Of a stretch of DNA of 64,000 bases, positions 1 through 11,210 are shown one piece after another. The DNA is taken from assembly GCA_032719365.1 (NCBI GenBank), contig CM064871.1, positions 71,342,383 through 71,406,382 on the forward strand, read 5' to 3'. The position numbers were made by a program, and so were the translations under genes. The notes under the pieces were generated by a model. It was given only the letters and a program-made list of their open reading frames with translations, was not told the origin of the DNA and did no database searches. Source of the DNA: Prinsepia uniflora. Its lineage: Eukaryota; Streptophyta; Magnoliopsida; Rosales; Rosaceae. The stretch's first letter is position 1. Every line of letters starts with the position of its first letter.

Positions 1-360
1 CAATTTTGTGGGAAAGCCTGTGGGATAATACTTCATCCCATTTTCAGAAGTACAGCATCCGTTCATCATTTCGATTTGTCTATAAAGAAAAATCAATAAG
101 AATCAATCAAATAAGATCGTTCAGTTATGTATATGTAATAAACAACAACTTTCACGCGGAGAAGAATTTCATCCATATTGTATTTGACACTTTGACAGTA
201 TGGCCGTTGGTCAAGCATTCTAGGCTTAGCTGCCAGCAGCCCAACCATTGAAGGGCAATTGCTCACGGTCCCCGGTAAAATAAAACAAGATATATATTTT
301 TTTTATTGATTTCTCTTTTCTTTTTTAATTAGTAGAAATTTCTGTTACGCCGTCCTGCTG

Positions 361-510
361 GTGTAGAGTATACGTCACAGCAAGATGGACACCGACTGTA
401 TTAGTATTTACTATATATTCACGGAACCACATCGATCAGCTGAACAAAACGGTGTGTTTTTATTGTACAGCTAGCCATCGACTGAGATCAGCAAATAACT
501 CCAAGGACAG
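361..510 (+). promoter_or_regulatory. Putative core promoter and 5' UTR of NUDX1-A
   Basis: A TATA-like stretch (CTATATATT, 411-419) lies about 95 bp upstream of the NUDX1-A start codon at 511. This matches the spacing in NUDX1-B (TATA at 40063) and NUDX1-C (TATA at 44179). Bases 1-360 show no coding sequence that I recognise. The transcription start is inferred from spacing only. Confidence 0.45.
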
Positions 511-2158
511 ATGGCGGAAAACGGGACTACGGTCGTTGCAGCAGCGGTGACGGAAGTGGGGGTCGTGGTCTGCCTGCTCAGAGGCAAAACAGTGCTTCTC
601 GGTCGACGCCGTCGCGCTTCTATTGGCGTCTCCACCTTTTGCTTCCCCGGTGGCCACCTCGAGTTAGGTACTATAATTATTACATATATTTCATTTTTCT
701 CTTTCTGAATTTTCATTGTTAGAAAAATGGTATGATTCCTAAATTTTATATTTATATTAATTATAGTACATGTTCATAGTAATTATTTTTCTATTAAAAT
801 AATAACGTTTTTATTACAAATAAAGATAAGATTTTTTTAAATATATTTTTTTAAATTTTATTTTTCAATATTAATTAATTTAAAAAATTAAAAATTAAAT
901 AACAAATAAAAAACCCTTTTTCCTTCCTCTCTTTTCTTCTTGTTCTTCTTCATCTCCTCCTTGTTCTTATTTTTTCCCACAAACACCAAATCATGAATAT
1001 TTAAAAAATTTTGAAGTCACAAATTTAATAATTGATTAAAATTAAAAGAAAGAACAAAAAAAATTCTACAATTTCTGAAATGTATTTGAAAAAAAGTTTG
1101 AATGTAAGGAGAAAAAGAAGAGAAGAAGAAGCAAAGAAAGAGAAAAAGAAGATAAAAAGAAAAATGTGAAGACGAGGAATAAAAAGTCAACTTTGAAAAG
1201 TTTTCGATGCGAGGGAATTGTATAAATATGTTTGAAAATATCATTTTATTTTTATTTTTAACCAAAAAAATTAATATTTTTAACCAAAAAAATTAATATT
1301 TTTAATAGATGAACAATTAGTATATATTTATATATAATTTAAAAACGTCTACTACTAATAATAAAGTACATAATTATAACTAATATTAATATAAAATTCT
1401 GGAACTATAGGTACTTTTCTGTAATTAATTTTCATGAGATGAATTTTTTAATTTTCCACTGAGCTCAATCTTCATACTAATTCTCTTTTCATCCATATTT
1501 CTCTTTAAACTATCATATATTAGTAGCATGTGTACCTAATTATTCTAACATTACATTCAAATTTGGGCCAAAAAATCATTTATCCGTCATTAAATATGAT
1601 TTGTTGTGAGCAAGTTTTTTCATCCATATTTCTCTTTAAACTATCATATATTAGTAGCATGTGTACCTAATTATTCTAACATTACATTCAAATTTGGGCC
1701 AAAAAATCATTTATCCGTCATTAAATATGATTTGTTGTGAGCAAGTTTTTCTTTGAAAGTTTTAGCTCAACTTACTCCTTATAAACGTTTTGCATACAAA
1801 AGACACTTTTTGCTGTACTAATCAATTTTTGCACGTGAATGAAGGTGAGAGCTTTGAGGAGTGCGCAGTGAGAGAAATGAAGGAAGAAACTGGGTTGGAT
1901 TTGGGTGTTGAGAAGAACAAGATGGAAGTGCTGAAGGTGACAAACACGGTGTTGGCAGAGGAACCAAAGCCATGGCAGTGCGTGGTGGTTTACATCAGGG
2001 CGGTGGTGGCGGACGATGAAGGTGAAGAGCCACAAAATATGGAGCCAAGTAAGTGTGATGGTTGGGATTGGTACAAGTGGAGCAACCTCCCTAAACCACT
2101 CTTCTGGCCCCTCCAGAAATTGGTGCAGGGGGGATTTAATCCTTTCCCCGATAATTAA
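511..2158 (+). CDS. NUDX1: NUDX1-like Nudix hydrolase, copy A, intact; join(511..667,1845..2158)
   Basis: Two exons encode 156 residues: 511-667, then 1845-2158 ending in TAA. The intron is 668-1844 with GT and AG ends, and the G codon at the junction is split in phase 1. The full Nudix box G-x5-E-x7-RE-U-x-EE-x-G-U spans residues 48-70 (G48, E54, R62, E63, E66, E67, G69). It is the Mg2+-binding catalytic helix that cleaves nucleoside or prenyl diphosphates. The C-terminal blocks CDGWDWY and LPKPLFWPL are typical of plant NUDX1. No transit peptide is visible, which fits a cytosolic enzyme. Arabidopsis NUDX1 and rose NUDX1 are about 147 and 150 aa; rose NUDX1 converts geranyl diphosphate to geranyl phosphate. 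Copy A is more divergent than B and C (it starts MAENG, with an extra Arg run RRRR and a longer acidic loop), so its substrate is uncertain. An AATAAA signal lies at 2196-2201. Confidence 0.88.
1486..1750 (+). repeat. 131-bp perfect tandem duplication in the NUDX1-A intron
   Basis: The block starting CATCCATATTTCTC at 1490 recurs at 1621 and stays identical up to CAAGTTTTT at 1742-1750, a period of 131 bp. It ends about 95 bp before the 3' splice site. I see no difference between the copies, which suggests a recent duplication. The intron also has a purine-rich tract (about 1110-1165) and a small AT-rich tandem repeat near 1261-1300. Confidence 0.93.
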
Positions 2159-3859
2159 TGATGAAGGCTTAGTATTCTAGTGAATCATGTACTAAAATAA
2201 AATCCAGCAGCACATAATTGTAATATTGATTATGTGTAGTTTTCACGTACGTGGCATACTGAATAAAGATGCTTACTCAATCAAGAAACTAAGGATTTTC
2301 AATTTGTCCAAAACCTGGGATTTCATATTGATATGTATAGAAGAATGGGAACACGGTGTATGGCTTATATATATAATGTATGAATGTATTTGTGTATTCG
2401 TTTCTCGAAGTATATATGTATATGTTGATGTCAAAAACGAAGTAACTTGAGCTCACCATTGCCTTGGCAATCTACGCCTTCACTTTTGTCTTTGGCATTT
2501 GTGACTATCTTACAAAGAGTAAGATCAAGGGACACTAATGTGGTGATGACCTAAATGTCCAAAGGCTAAAAATTATGGAGATAATAGAAGTTGAATAGCA
2601 ATACATAATTTTCAATTTGGGATGGTACGTAAGAGCTGTAAAGTTACTTTTGAGAGGAAAAAGTCTATAATTTCAACCCAAAAAAAAATCGTACCAAACC
2701 ATCCTTAAAAAATACTGAATCGAGAAAAAACTTAACTAGATCAAGTAAAATCGAACCAAACCAAACCGATTTAGATCAAACTGATCCGAAGAACCCATCC
2801 TTGTTAATGAAACTATATTGTTTCTTCATATTTCTTTTTGGACATGGGAGCTAGATACAGAAAGAAGGAGGAAGGGAGATTGGAACGACCCAACCTGTGT
2901 TCCATGAAATATCATATTTCTTTTTGGACATGGGAGCTAGAAATCAAGATTACCACCACCCTCCTAAGGTCCATGCAACCAAAACCAGCTTTATATCTAG
3001 GAGTTTGAATGTGTGAGACATTAGAACAAGAGGATCAAAGGTTGGCCAAAACTCTAAGGTTGATTCCTCAATTTGGGATAAGGTTTTCTTGATTCTTGGA
3101 TCATATACATGTTTGTGTTGTTGATTAGAAGATATTTGACCGTTTAAACATGAAATTTACTTGAAAACTAGAAGGATAACATCAAGTTAAGTTACCCAGA
3201 TCACGACCCAATTGCAGAGAAACAGGTTGACCAGGCAGAGGTTGAAGGCGAGTAGAGGTGTGAATGCGCTTGCAAGTGGATGAGATGACTTCTCGGCAGT
3301 CTGACGACACATGGAGCCCCTCCTCCAGTTCCAATCAGCATGACTTTTCACCCTCTTTATGTTACGAACCCAGTGGTATAATTTTTGGGTCAATTGGACA
3401 TTGTTTTCGGAGTGTGTCTATATGTCCAAAGTGACTACATTTCAGATTAGAGTACATATAGGTTTCCCAGGACTTCCGAAGTCTTGACATCAATTCCTTA
3501 TATGATTGGGGTATCAAGATATGACTCGAGAAAAGTCAAAATATCGGTTGAGGGCTCGAAAGAGTCGGGATATCAGATTAGGGCTCAGCAAGAGTCGAGG
3601 TATAATGTTACGCTATTCATCTGGGTCAGTGGGTTGGTGTGGGTGGTGACTCTAGGAGGAAGAAATATGTGTTGTTCGTATAATGAGACAGTATGGTTTG
3701 TTTTCATCCTTTGTTTGGCAAGTCTCTAGTATTATGTTTTAATGTTCTAAGGGTACTTTTGAAACATTGATCTTATTGTTGGACGAGAGTAGAACCTTGC
3801 AAGTTTATCAAAGTGATCTCGAGTAGGATCCTTTCATCAACAGCCCGCCTAAGAGCCCG
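2159..3859. other. Intergenic spacer downstream of NUDX1-A
   Basis: There is no convincing gene here. Near 2196 is the poly(A) signal of NUDX1-A. A block of about 30 bp (TTTCTTTTTGGACATGGGAG) occurs twice, at about 2831 and 2917. At 3500-3610 there are two or three degraded units with GGCTCGAAAGAGTC-like stem-loops, resembling the LTR hairpin arrays elsewhere in the window, so this is probably an old LTR remnant. It ends at the target site of element X1. Confidence 0.5.
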
Positions 3860-4006
3860 TGTAACGACCTGTCCCGAATATCGGGATTAAATATTAATTA
3901 ATTATGGATTAACGTGACTAATCAGGGATTAGTTGTAACAACCCGTCCCGAAATCCATGATTAGATTAGTGACTAATCACGATTAGTGAGGCTAATCCGT
4001 GATTAG
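3860..4006 (+). repeat. Duplicated LTR head: two successive TGTAAC starts
   Basis: The LTR start at 3860 runs 74 bp into a second, diverged LTR start at 3934 (TGTAACAACCCGTCCCG) before the rest of the LTR continues. Solo LTR S3 goes straight on from the equivalent point. The second head resembles the X2 and S5 starts rather than the X1 one, so it looks like a recombination patch joined at a GATTAGT match. Confidence 0.7.
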
Positions 4007-4445
4007 TAGAGCGAAATCGGACGAACGATGCAAAATGACCGTTTTGCCCTTGGGCGTGGGCAAAATGTTGACTTTTCGTTCGGGCGGTCAAACGGACTTT
4101 GACCGATGACAGTGACGTAGTTTGTGACGTCACGAGTTCATAGACAGGTGGCACGTTCAATTCCGACGTTCGAGGAGGAAGTTATGACGTTCGGAAGTTT
4201 AGGGGCATTTTGGTAATTTTAGTTAAAAGGGTCAAATGTTGACTTTTTGACCGGGAGGTCCGATGGCCGAGGGCCGAAGACCGTTACGTAGATAAGGACG
4301 ATACGAATCCGTAGACAGGCGGCACGTCGAATTCGGCCGTTCGACGGCGAAATTACGGTTCACGGAAGTTCCGGGATACTATTCACGGTGACGCGGTTCA
4401 CGAGACGAATTGAGTTTTGTCTCTAGTGTGGGCCCAGATATTTTG

Positions 4446-7063
4446 TGACAGGACCCGTCCCAATCCCACTGGGACCACCCGGGGACGTGCCCCACTCCCG
4501 TCTGACAATGACTCTAAACATGCCAAAATTACCCTTAAATAAAAACCGAAGACTTAAATAGATAGATAACGTACAACCATAGTGTTTAAAGTGATACTGT
4601 CAGACAAGGGAAAGTAAAATACAACATGTGAGCACAATAGTCAGAGTACATTTATTCGGTGCTCAACCTACCCACAAGTGAGTGTACAGGTGCACAGCTA
4701 AGCAAACTAAACCTCTGTCTCCTCCTCCGGGTCCTCCTCCTCTATTTCCGTGTCAGGGTCTGGAGGGGTCAGTAAAACAAGGGTGAGTGGGCCAAAAATA
4801 ACAGTTTAGAAATCAATTTAATAATAAAATAATCATAAGGTTTTACCCCTCCGTTTTCCAAATCTTGCATGCAGTGAAAACATAATATCATAACCATAAA
4901 ACCACAATAATAATCGAAAGGAGAAACTAACATATAAGTGCACTGTAAAACCCAACCCAAATGATGTCACGGTTCTAAGGCTACGCGTTGCCACTCAGGG
5001 TCTCACACCCGAGACTCTCTAGGTACATCAGCTCCCGGTATCCCGGTCACTGCCCGAGGTATATAAACATGCCTTCCTGAGAGTAAGCAGCCCAACGGGG
5101 GTCAACTCCACTCAGTCAGAGCCCCGTGACTACTCCAGGGTCCACCCAGGCCAACGACCCTCCCTGGAGGAGACAATATACACAGGTAGGAAAGTACAAT
5201 ACAATAACAGTATAGTTTACCCTATGTCCCCTGGACATCCCAAACAAAATCCACATATAATCCAAACGGGTCTCATGCCCAAAACATTGTAATAACATAT
5301 ATAAACAGTTCATAAGACTCATCGAAATCATAAGTGGAAATAGTAAAACAGTTTATGCATGCAAGCCTTTTATAAATCAAACAGCCCACTCACACTCGGT
5401 CCTTGCTGCTTAACGATCTCTAAAAACCTGTATTATTATACCTGAGAGTTACTTAAGGACCCTATGACCTCAATACCAAGACCCTAGAACAGATCCGCCT
5501 CAAAAACGCATCCCGGGCGCTACTCCCGGTGCTTTAAACCCCATTTTGACTAATCTAACGATCTCCGATCGACACGAAACCACCTCCATTGGATCCGTAT
5601 CGTCGAAACCTTGAAAATGGTACCGGCCCCACCAAAATCACTGTTCACACGCGCCCCCACGCGCCTGGTCAACGCGTGGGTCAATGCTGCTACAGTACTG
5701 ATGACGTCAGCAGTGACGTCATGATGACGTCAGCATGACGTCATCACTGACACTTGTCAGGTGACACGTGGCATGTTCTGATTGGTCCCTGGTCTGACAA
5801 CATCTGACAGGATGACGTCATCATGACGTCAGAAGTGACGTCAGCATGATGACGTCATCATGCTACAGTACCGGGTCAGACCCGTTTGACTGGAACCGGG
5901 TCGCCGTCGACCCACGGCTTGACCCGATTCCACCGTATGATACCGGCCACTATTTTCGACAGGGTTCATCCCTATAGGGTCTTCTAGGTCTGTTCTATGG
6001 TTATACAATCTCAAAACAGGAAGAAAATGAGAAGGAACTCACCAGTCCGTCGCTGAAACTCACGGTCACAGTCCGATCGTCATCTCCGGCGATCCACGCC
6101 GTCTCAGTCGTCCAACCTGGTCCCAAACAACTCGTCTCTCACCCTAGGACAATTCTATCACCAAACAATCGATTTCCTAGCATTAAACACGTTGGTTCGA
6201 AACAGGGAAGAAAAACGGGGCTTTCGGGTTTTCAACCTTACCGCCGCCGTGTCGCTGCCGCAGGCTTCGCCGTCGTCTAGTTACGCTCCTGGGGTCCTCA
6301 CGGTGTAGACTGGAGCTTCTCCTGCGTCGAGGTGCGGTGGATGTCTTGGTTTGCTTCTTGGACCCGATTCCTCTGTGTTTCGGGTCTGAGTTTGCACGGG
6401 GTTTTCAGACGGGGAAAACGGGCCGGTGGTCGCCGTTGATGCACGGTGATGATGAGTAGATGATGGTGGTGCTGCTGGTGGTCACCTGGTGCGATGAGGG
6501 TGGCTGGTTTGTGTGTTTGGATGGAGAGAAAATGGGAAGAAAGTGCACGGGTTAGGGGGGATGGATGTGTGTGTTTGTGAGAAAACAGGGAGGTGATCGT
6601 GCATGAAGAAGAAAAAGCAGATAGGATGAAGGGCTGGGATTCATTTGGGCAGAGATCCAAGGGCTGGGATTAAATGGAGGGAAAATAAATAATTATAAAA
6701 TGATTAAATAGTGTAATGTTGCTTTATTGGAATAGTATGGGCTTGGATGGGTGACACTTGTCACCAATCCACTGGTTGGATTTAAATATTAGTTGGCACG
6801 GATTCCCATAATAAATTATTATTTTATTCCGTTGTTCTCGGTTCGTAAATTCCGCTAAAACGCTTCCTTGACCATAACTTCTTCATACGAACTCCGATTT
6901 CGGCGTGCCGCCTATCTACGGATTCGTGACATCCCGACCTACATCATATTCATGGGTCAAAGTCCAAATTGTTTCCCGGGTCAAAAGTCAAAGTTTCCCC
7001 CCTTCAGGGGCAAAATAGTCTTTTTACATTAAAATATTATTATTCTCGGTTCGGGTCATTACA
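4446..7063 (-). mobile_element. Solo LTR S1 (2618 bp), TSD TTTTG
   Basis: On the minus strand it runs from TGTAATGACCCG (ending at 7063) to GGGTCCTGTCA (ending at 4446). It is flanked by identical TTTTG at 4441-4445 and 7064-7068. No PBS or PPT adjoins it, so it is a solo LTR left by LTR-LTR recombination. It sits in the X1 5' LTR. Small open frames inside it are not genes. Confidence 0.9.
5702..5857. promoter_or_regulatory. Cluster of eight TGACGTCA palindromes in S1
   Basis: Exact TGACGTCA occurs at 5702, 5714, 5725, 5736, 5813, 5824, 5836 and 5850. This octamer is the classic CRE/as-1-type core bound by bZIP (TGA-class) factors in plants. The spacing is about 11-14 bp, near one helical turn, within each cluster of three or four. 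Binding is inferred, not shown. Confidence 0.7.
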
Positions 7064-8708
7064 TTTTGGCAGGCCAATGGATGAGTGACAAGTGTCACCC
7101 ATCCATTGCCCACCTTCCCACATACATGCATCGATCATTTCTTTATTTCCATTCATCCAAACCAACCCAAAAACCCATAACCCGTGCAAACCATCCCTCA
7201 CAAACACCCATCAACCTTCTTTGATCATCATGAACCATGAAGGAAGCAAGGAGAGGAGGTTGAAATGAGGTTGGTGGAGGAAGGATCGCAGGCCGCCGTG
7301 CAGGCGGCCATGGAACCGTGAAGGTATCGGTTTTGGCCCAAATTTTCCTATTTTCAATTTCTTGCATTATGGGCCGTTTTGAGTGATTAGGAATTGGTTT
7401 TTAGGTTGTTAGGAAGGTAATAGGAAGGTTTTGGGTGGCGGTTTGGGCTGAGCATCCGTGTAGGCTGATCGAGAAAAATGAACCGTGAGGTTCAAATTGG
7501 ACCGGTCGGATTTCGAAGGTTTTAGGAGTTTTGGTTAATTGAGTTAGATAGGAAATGAAGAAATAGGAATTTAGAAATTGGAATGGAGGCAAACGGACCG
7601 AAAATGAGGGAGTAGGAGCACTGAACCGGTTACGCCGGTTCAGCACAGTGACCGGACCGGTTCGCACCAGTCGCGGAGGTTGAAGACGGGTACAGTAGTG
7701 GCGCGTGAAGCCCACGCGCAGCCACTTCAGGCGGCGCGTGCGGGCGCGTGGGGGAGAATTTGGGGATGTGTTCAACACAGGAAATCTTCTATTCGATGTA
7801 ACGAACATTTTGGGACTGGTTTCGTGTCAATTGGACACCGTCTCGATATGTTTCGGGGCATCAGAAGGTTTAGGATCGACTTTAAAAATAGTGAGAAAAT
7901 CGGGAAAATTACGGGGCTTTGGTAGGAGGTTAATTAAGTAGTTAGTAACCTTCTATTAAAATTTGGACAGGTTTGGGAGTCCCGGTGATGGTGATCGGCT
8001 CGGGGAACCGAATGGCACGCAAATCGAGGCGGCAGCTCGGACGGTCTGTGAGTGGACTTTGTTTTCTAAATTGGTGCATGCATAAATGTTTATTATATGT
8101 TTTATTGCATGTTTGATGATGCCATGGGTGCATTTGTATGTGGTTACGTGTAAGCATGTATTTCGAGGTTTCAGCCTTATACGGTGCTTATACGGGTCTG
8201 TATTTCTTTATTGGTTTTAATGAAAGGTTTTGGATTTCTAAAAGGGATAAAATCGGGTATGAGACCCATTTGGTTTTGTCTCGGGCATATGACACTATTT
8301 ACGACCTTCGGGTCTAAATCGTGGTCGCGACGGGTGCTATGTGCACGACGATCGAAGATACGACGCTTGCCTCCGGATTGGGATGTGTTCCTTTCGGAGA
8401 GGTCACGATGCACGATTCGTGGTCGAGCAGCCTGGGGAGGCTCGACTTCGGAGTGCTGACGGTTAAGGATAGCGATCGGTGATGAGTGCACCATGATATT
8501 GTGGTGGTCGCGTCGGTTGATTCGTTCACGGAGACATACCAGGATTGAGAGCGGTCCTGGATGGATGGTTTCACGCATCACTATGATCGGAGTCATGACT
8601 GACCCTTAGATATCGTGCACGGTGCCCAGTTGAGCCATATGTTCGGGCACGAGACCCAGTTGTTTTACACGGATGATTTCAGGTCAGGGACCCTAGATGG
8701 ATTTCCGA

Positions 8709-8893
8709 GTTCATGACGGTTTATGGGAACCGGCATGAACTCTGGAAAGGCCATTGTGGTTCATGACGGTTTATGGGAACCGGCATGAACCCTTGTCAGG
8801 TCGTCGTGGTACATGACGGTTTATGGAAACCGGCATGAACCCTGGTTAATGAATGTTATGGATCATGACGGTTCAAGGGAACCGGGCATGAAT
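8709..8893 (+). repeat. Four stem-loop repeats of about 50-bp period in the X1 5' LTR
   Basis: Each unit reads GTTCATG-A-CGGTT, a TATGGG-type loop, then AACCG-G-CATGAAC. This gives a 7 bp plus 5 bp stem around one mismatch. Units start near 8709, 8759, 8810 and 8861. Related units occur on the minus strand in S5 (about 25226-25365). Confidence 0.8.
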
Positions 8894-9568
8894 GTTTATG
8901 TTATGTATATATATGTATTCATATACCTTCCTTTACTTCTATTATCTCCTCCGGGGAGGGTCGTTGGCCTGGGTGGACCCCGGAGTAGTCACGGAGCACC
9001 GACTGAGTGGAGTCACCCCCCAGTTGGGTTCCTTACTCTCAGGAAGGCTATGATTACTATTACCTCGGGTAGGGTCAGTGGTCTGCGGACATTGATCTTG
9101 ACTTTGAGAAGACTCGGATTGAGACCTGGGTAGCACGCGCGTAGCTTTGGATACCGTGACAGGATTGGTTGTGTGACTTATATGTATATATGATATATGA
9201 TATGATATATGAGATTTGATATGTGGTGTGCACAGGTGTGCACAGGATTTGGGCAGTGGCCCGTATGGTCGATTTCATGGTGGTCCTTTCGACCTTGGTT
9301 TATTTCTGATTTGGGCTTAGTTCCCACATGTGGTCCATTTGGTTAAATGGTTTTTGAATGCATGCATGCTTTTTAGTGAAGGGTACAAATGTCTTATAAA
9401 ATGTTTTTATAAACTCTTGGTTTTGTCCACTCACAGTTTTTAATGTTTTGACTGCCCTTCAGGTTGACATCGGATGTGGACTGTAGCAGAGACCGAGATA
9501 TCACATGCCTCCTCCGGATCCTGGCGTACTCTGATAGCCCGGGAGGGCAAAGGTCGGAAATATCCCTT

Positions 9569-9589
9569 GTCTGACACTTCGTGTCAGAC
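9569..9589 (+). other. Terminal hairpin of the X1 5' LTR
   Basis: Stem GTCTGACAC and its exact complement GTGTCAGAC flank a TTC loop, 53 bp before the LTR end. The position is conserved in other copies, for example 19469-19489 in the X1 3' LTR and 24479-24499 in S5. It may be an RNA element near the transcript end, but the function is unknown. Confidence 0.7.
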
Positions 9590-9642
9590 GGGAGCAGGGT
9601 CATCCTGCACTAATCCCGGGGGGATTGGGATGGGTCCTGTCA

Positions 9643-10815
9643 ATGTGGTATCAGAGCGGGGTTGTCTCTATTCGAGCAACCGTGCAGCTCTTGGAGTATG
9701 TACACAGGTCGAGGATGTGATATCTCAATGGGCTACAGTTCGTGGTCAACCTGATGTTGAGGTGCCGGTACGATAGTTAGTAGGATTGACATGCCTTGGT
9801 TCGGCATTTGATGCCGGGGTTGCCATAGTTCTGTCGTGGTTGACAGTGTGGGACCCTACGGAATGGTGAACGTACTATTACGTTTGAGTTTTTGATCGTG
9901 AGACGGTTAGTTGGGATCGTTTTCACGATGTCGTTGGATCGGTTCCGAGAACTGATTCGGTGTTGTGACCATCTGGTGGTCAGGTAGAATCCTAGTTGAT
10001 TTGATGGTAGGATTGGATTGACGTCCTTACGATGTCAAGACCGCGGGGTCGGTCAGATTGTTGATTTTACTGCTTTTCGCAGTTGGGTTCAAGGGAACCC
10101 TAGAGTGTGATTATGGAATCCTAAGGTAGGATGTGTATGGTTCGGAAATGTGAGTTGACGAGTGGTTTGACTTGGACGACTATTCGAATTAGGGTTCGTT
10201 AGTCGGTCTAGTCATGACAGCTTGTGATGGGACTGTACTTCACAGTCGGGGTTGTACTTATCGGTTAGACCGAGTTAGTTGTCGTGCTACTTTAGTTGTG
10301 ATGGACAGTTGGTTTAACTAAGGTCGTGGGCGACCTGGTAGACGACATTTGGGTTAGTCGGGGTACGACTGGTTAGAGTTCGGTTGGACAAGTTATCAGG
10401 GTTGGTACTTGTCGATGAAATCCCTGAGTGGGATACAGAGTGGTTAATACGGGTGGTTGATTCCGTTGGATGTGAACCTCGATAGCGATGTCTGGTAGTT
10501 AGGTCTGCACGAGTGTGGGGTAGGCGCTACTACCGAGAGTGGTTGTAGTTACGGTTGTTGGGAATCGGGGACGTTTCCTATTCTCGTATGGGTTGTCAGG
10601 ATGACTGTACCCAGAGTTGTTGAGTACGACGGAGATGGAGTTTCTTCTATTCGCACAGAGGTACGGGATCGTCGCTCGGTATGAGCGGAGATCCAGGGTT
10701 GTCAGTTTGCACACGGTGTGCTGATACTGATACTGATGTTAGTGTGCTGATACTAGTGCAGGTGATAATGCGTTGGTGCAGGTGCTGGTGCTGGTGCCAG
10801 TGATTGTGATGAGAT
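9643..10815 (+). other. X1 internal domain, non-coding and truncated
   Basis: It follows the PBS and has no gag or pol-like frame. Its GTGCTGATAC / GGTGCTGGTG-rich part (about 10720-10810) matches the interior of X2 read on the minus strand (about 56100-56200). X2 keeps 3.1 kb of interior where X1 keeps about 1.2 kb, so the PPT side and the head of the right LTR are deleted. The right boundary is approximate. Confidence 0.6.
9646..9657 (+). other. X1 primer binding site (tRNA-Met type)
   Basis: TGGTATCAGAGC lies 3 bp after the CA end of the 5' LTR. It is the standard plant initiator tRNA-Met PBS and fixes the orientation of X1. Confidence 0.85.
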
Positions 10816-11210
10816 TGAAAACAATTTAATTAGTGCTTCGGGATTAGAATTAAACAATAATAAAATGTGATTGGTTGAAAAATGGAGGTGGGCCCTCGGA
10901 TGAGTGACAAGTGTCACTCATCCCATTGGTCATTTTCCCTAAAAGGCGGATCTTGGTTTGATTGGCCATTTAATTATTTAATTTTCCTCACCTTTCTTTT
11001 CCCTTTCCCGTGCATCATTCCTTCATTTTCTTCCTAACTCAAACACACAACTAAATATACAAACACTCACCACCTCACTACCCTATCCCCTTCTGTGTTC
11101 ATCTGTGGGACTGTGAGACTAGGAATGCACGGCGAGGCTGATGGACTGCCTGACCCACGACGGGGATCATGGCAGCACGGTAAGAAAAATTGAAACCCGT
11201 GAACCCATCA

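Larger units (their letters stand above)
3860..9642 (+). repeat. X1 5' LTR, split by solo LTR S1
   Basis: This is about 3.2 kb of LTR once S1 and its duplicated target are removed. Landmarks in order: TGTAACGACC start, a GTGACAAGTGTCAC palindrome at about 7085, a CACGCGC/GCGCGTG block at 7708-7760, the conserved ATGTAACGAACATTTTGGG block at about 7796, a stem-loop array (8709-8893), a terminal hairpin (9569-9589) and a CA end just before the PBS. The same landmarks recur in order in every solo LTR of this family here. Confidence 0.75.

Noticed and set aside
3934..9642. Taking 3934 rather than 3860 as the start of X1
   Set aside because: The flank before 3934 (TTAGT) does not match the sequence after 20519, while GCCCG before 3860 matches GCCCA there with one change.
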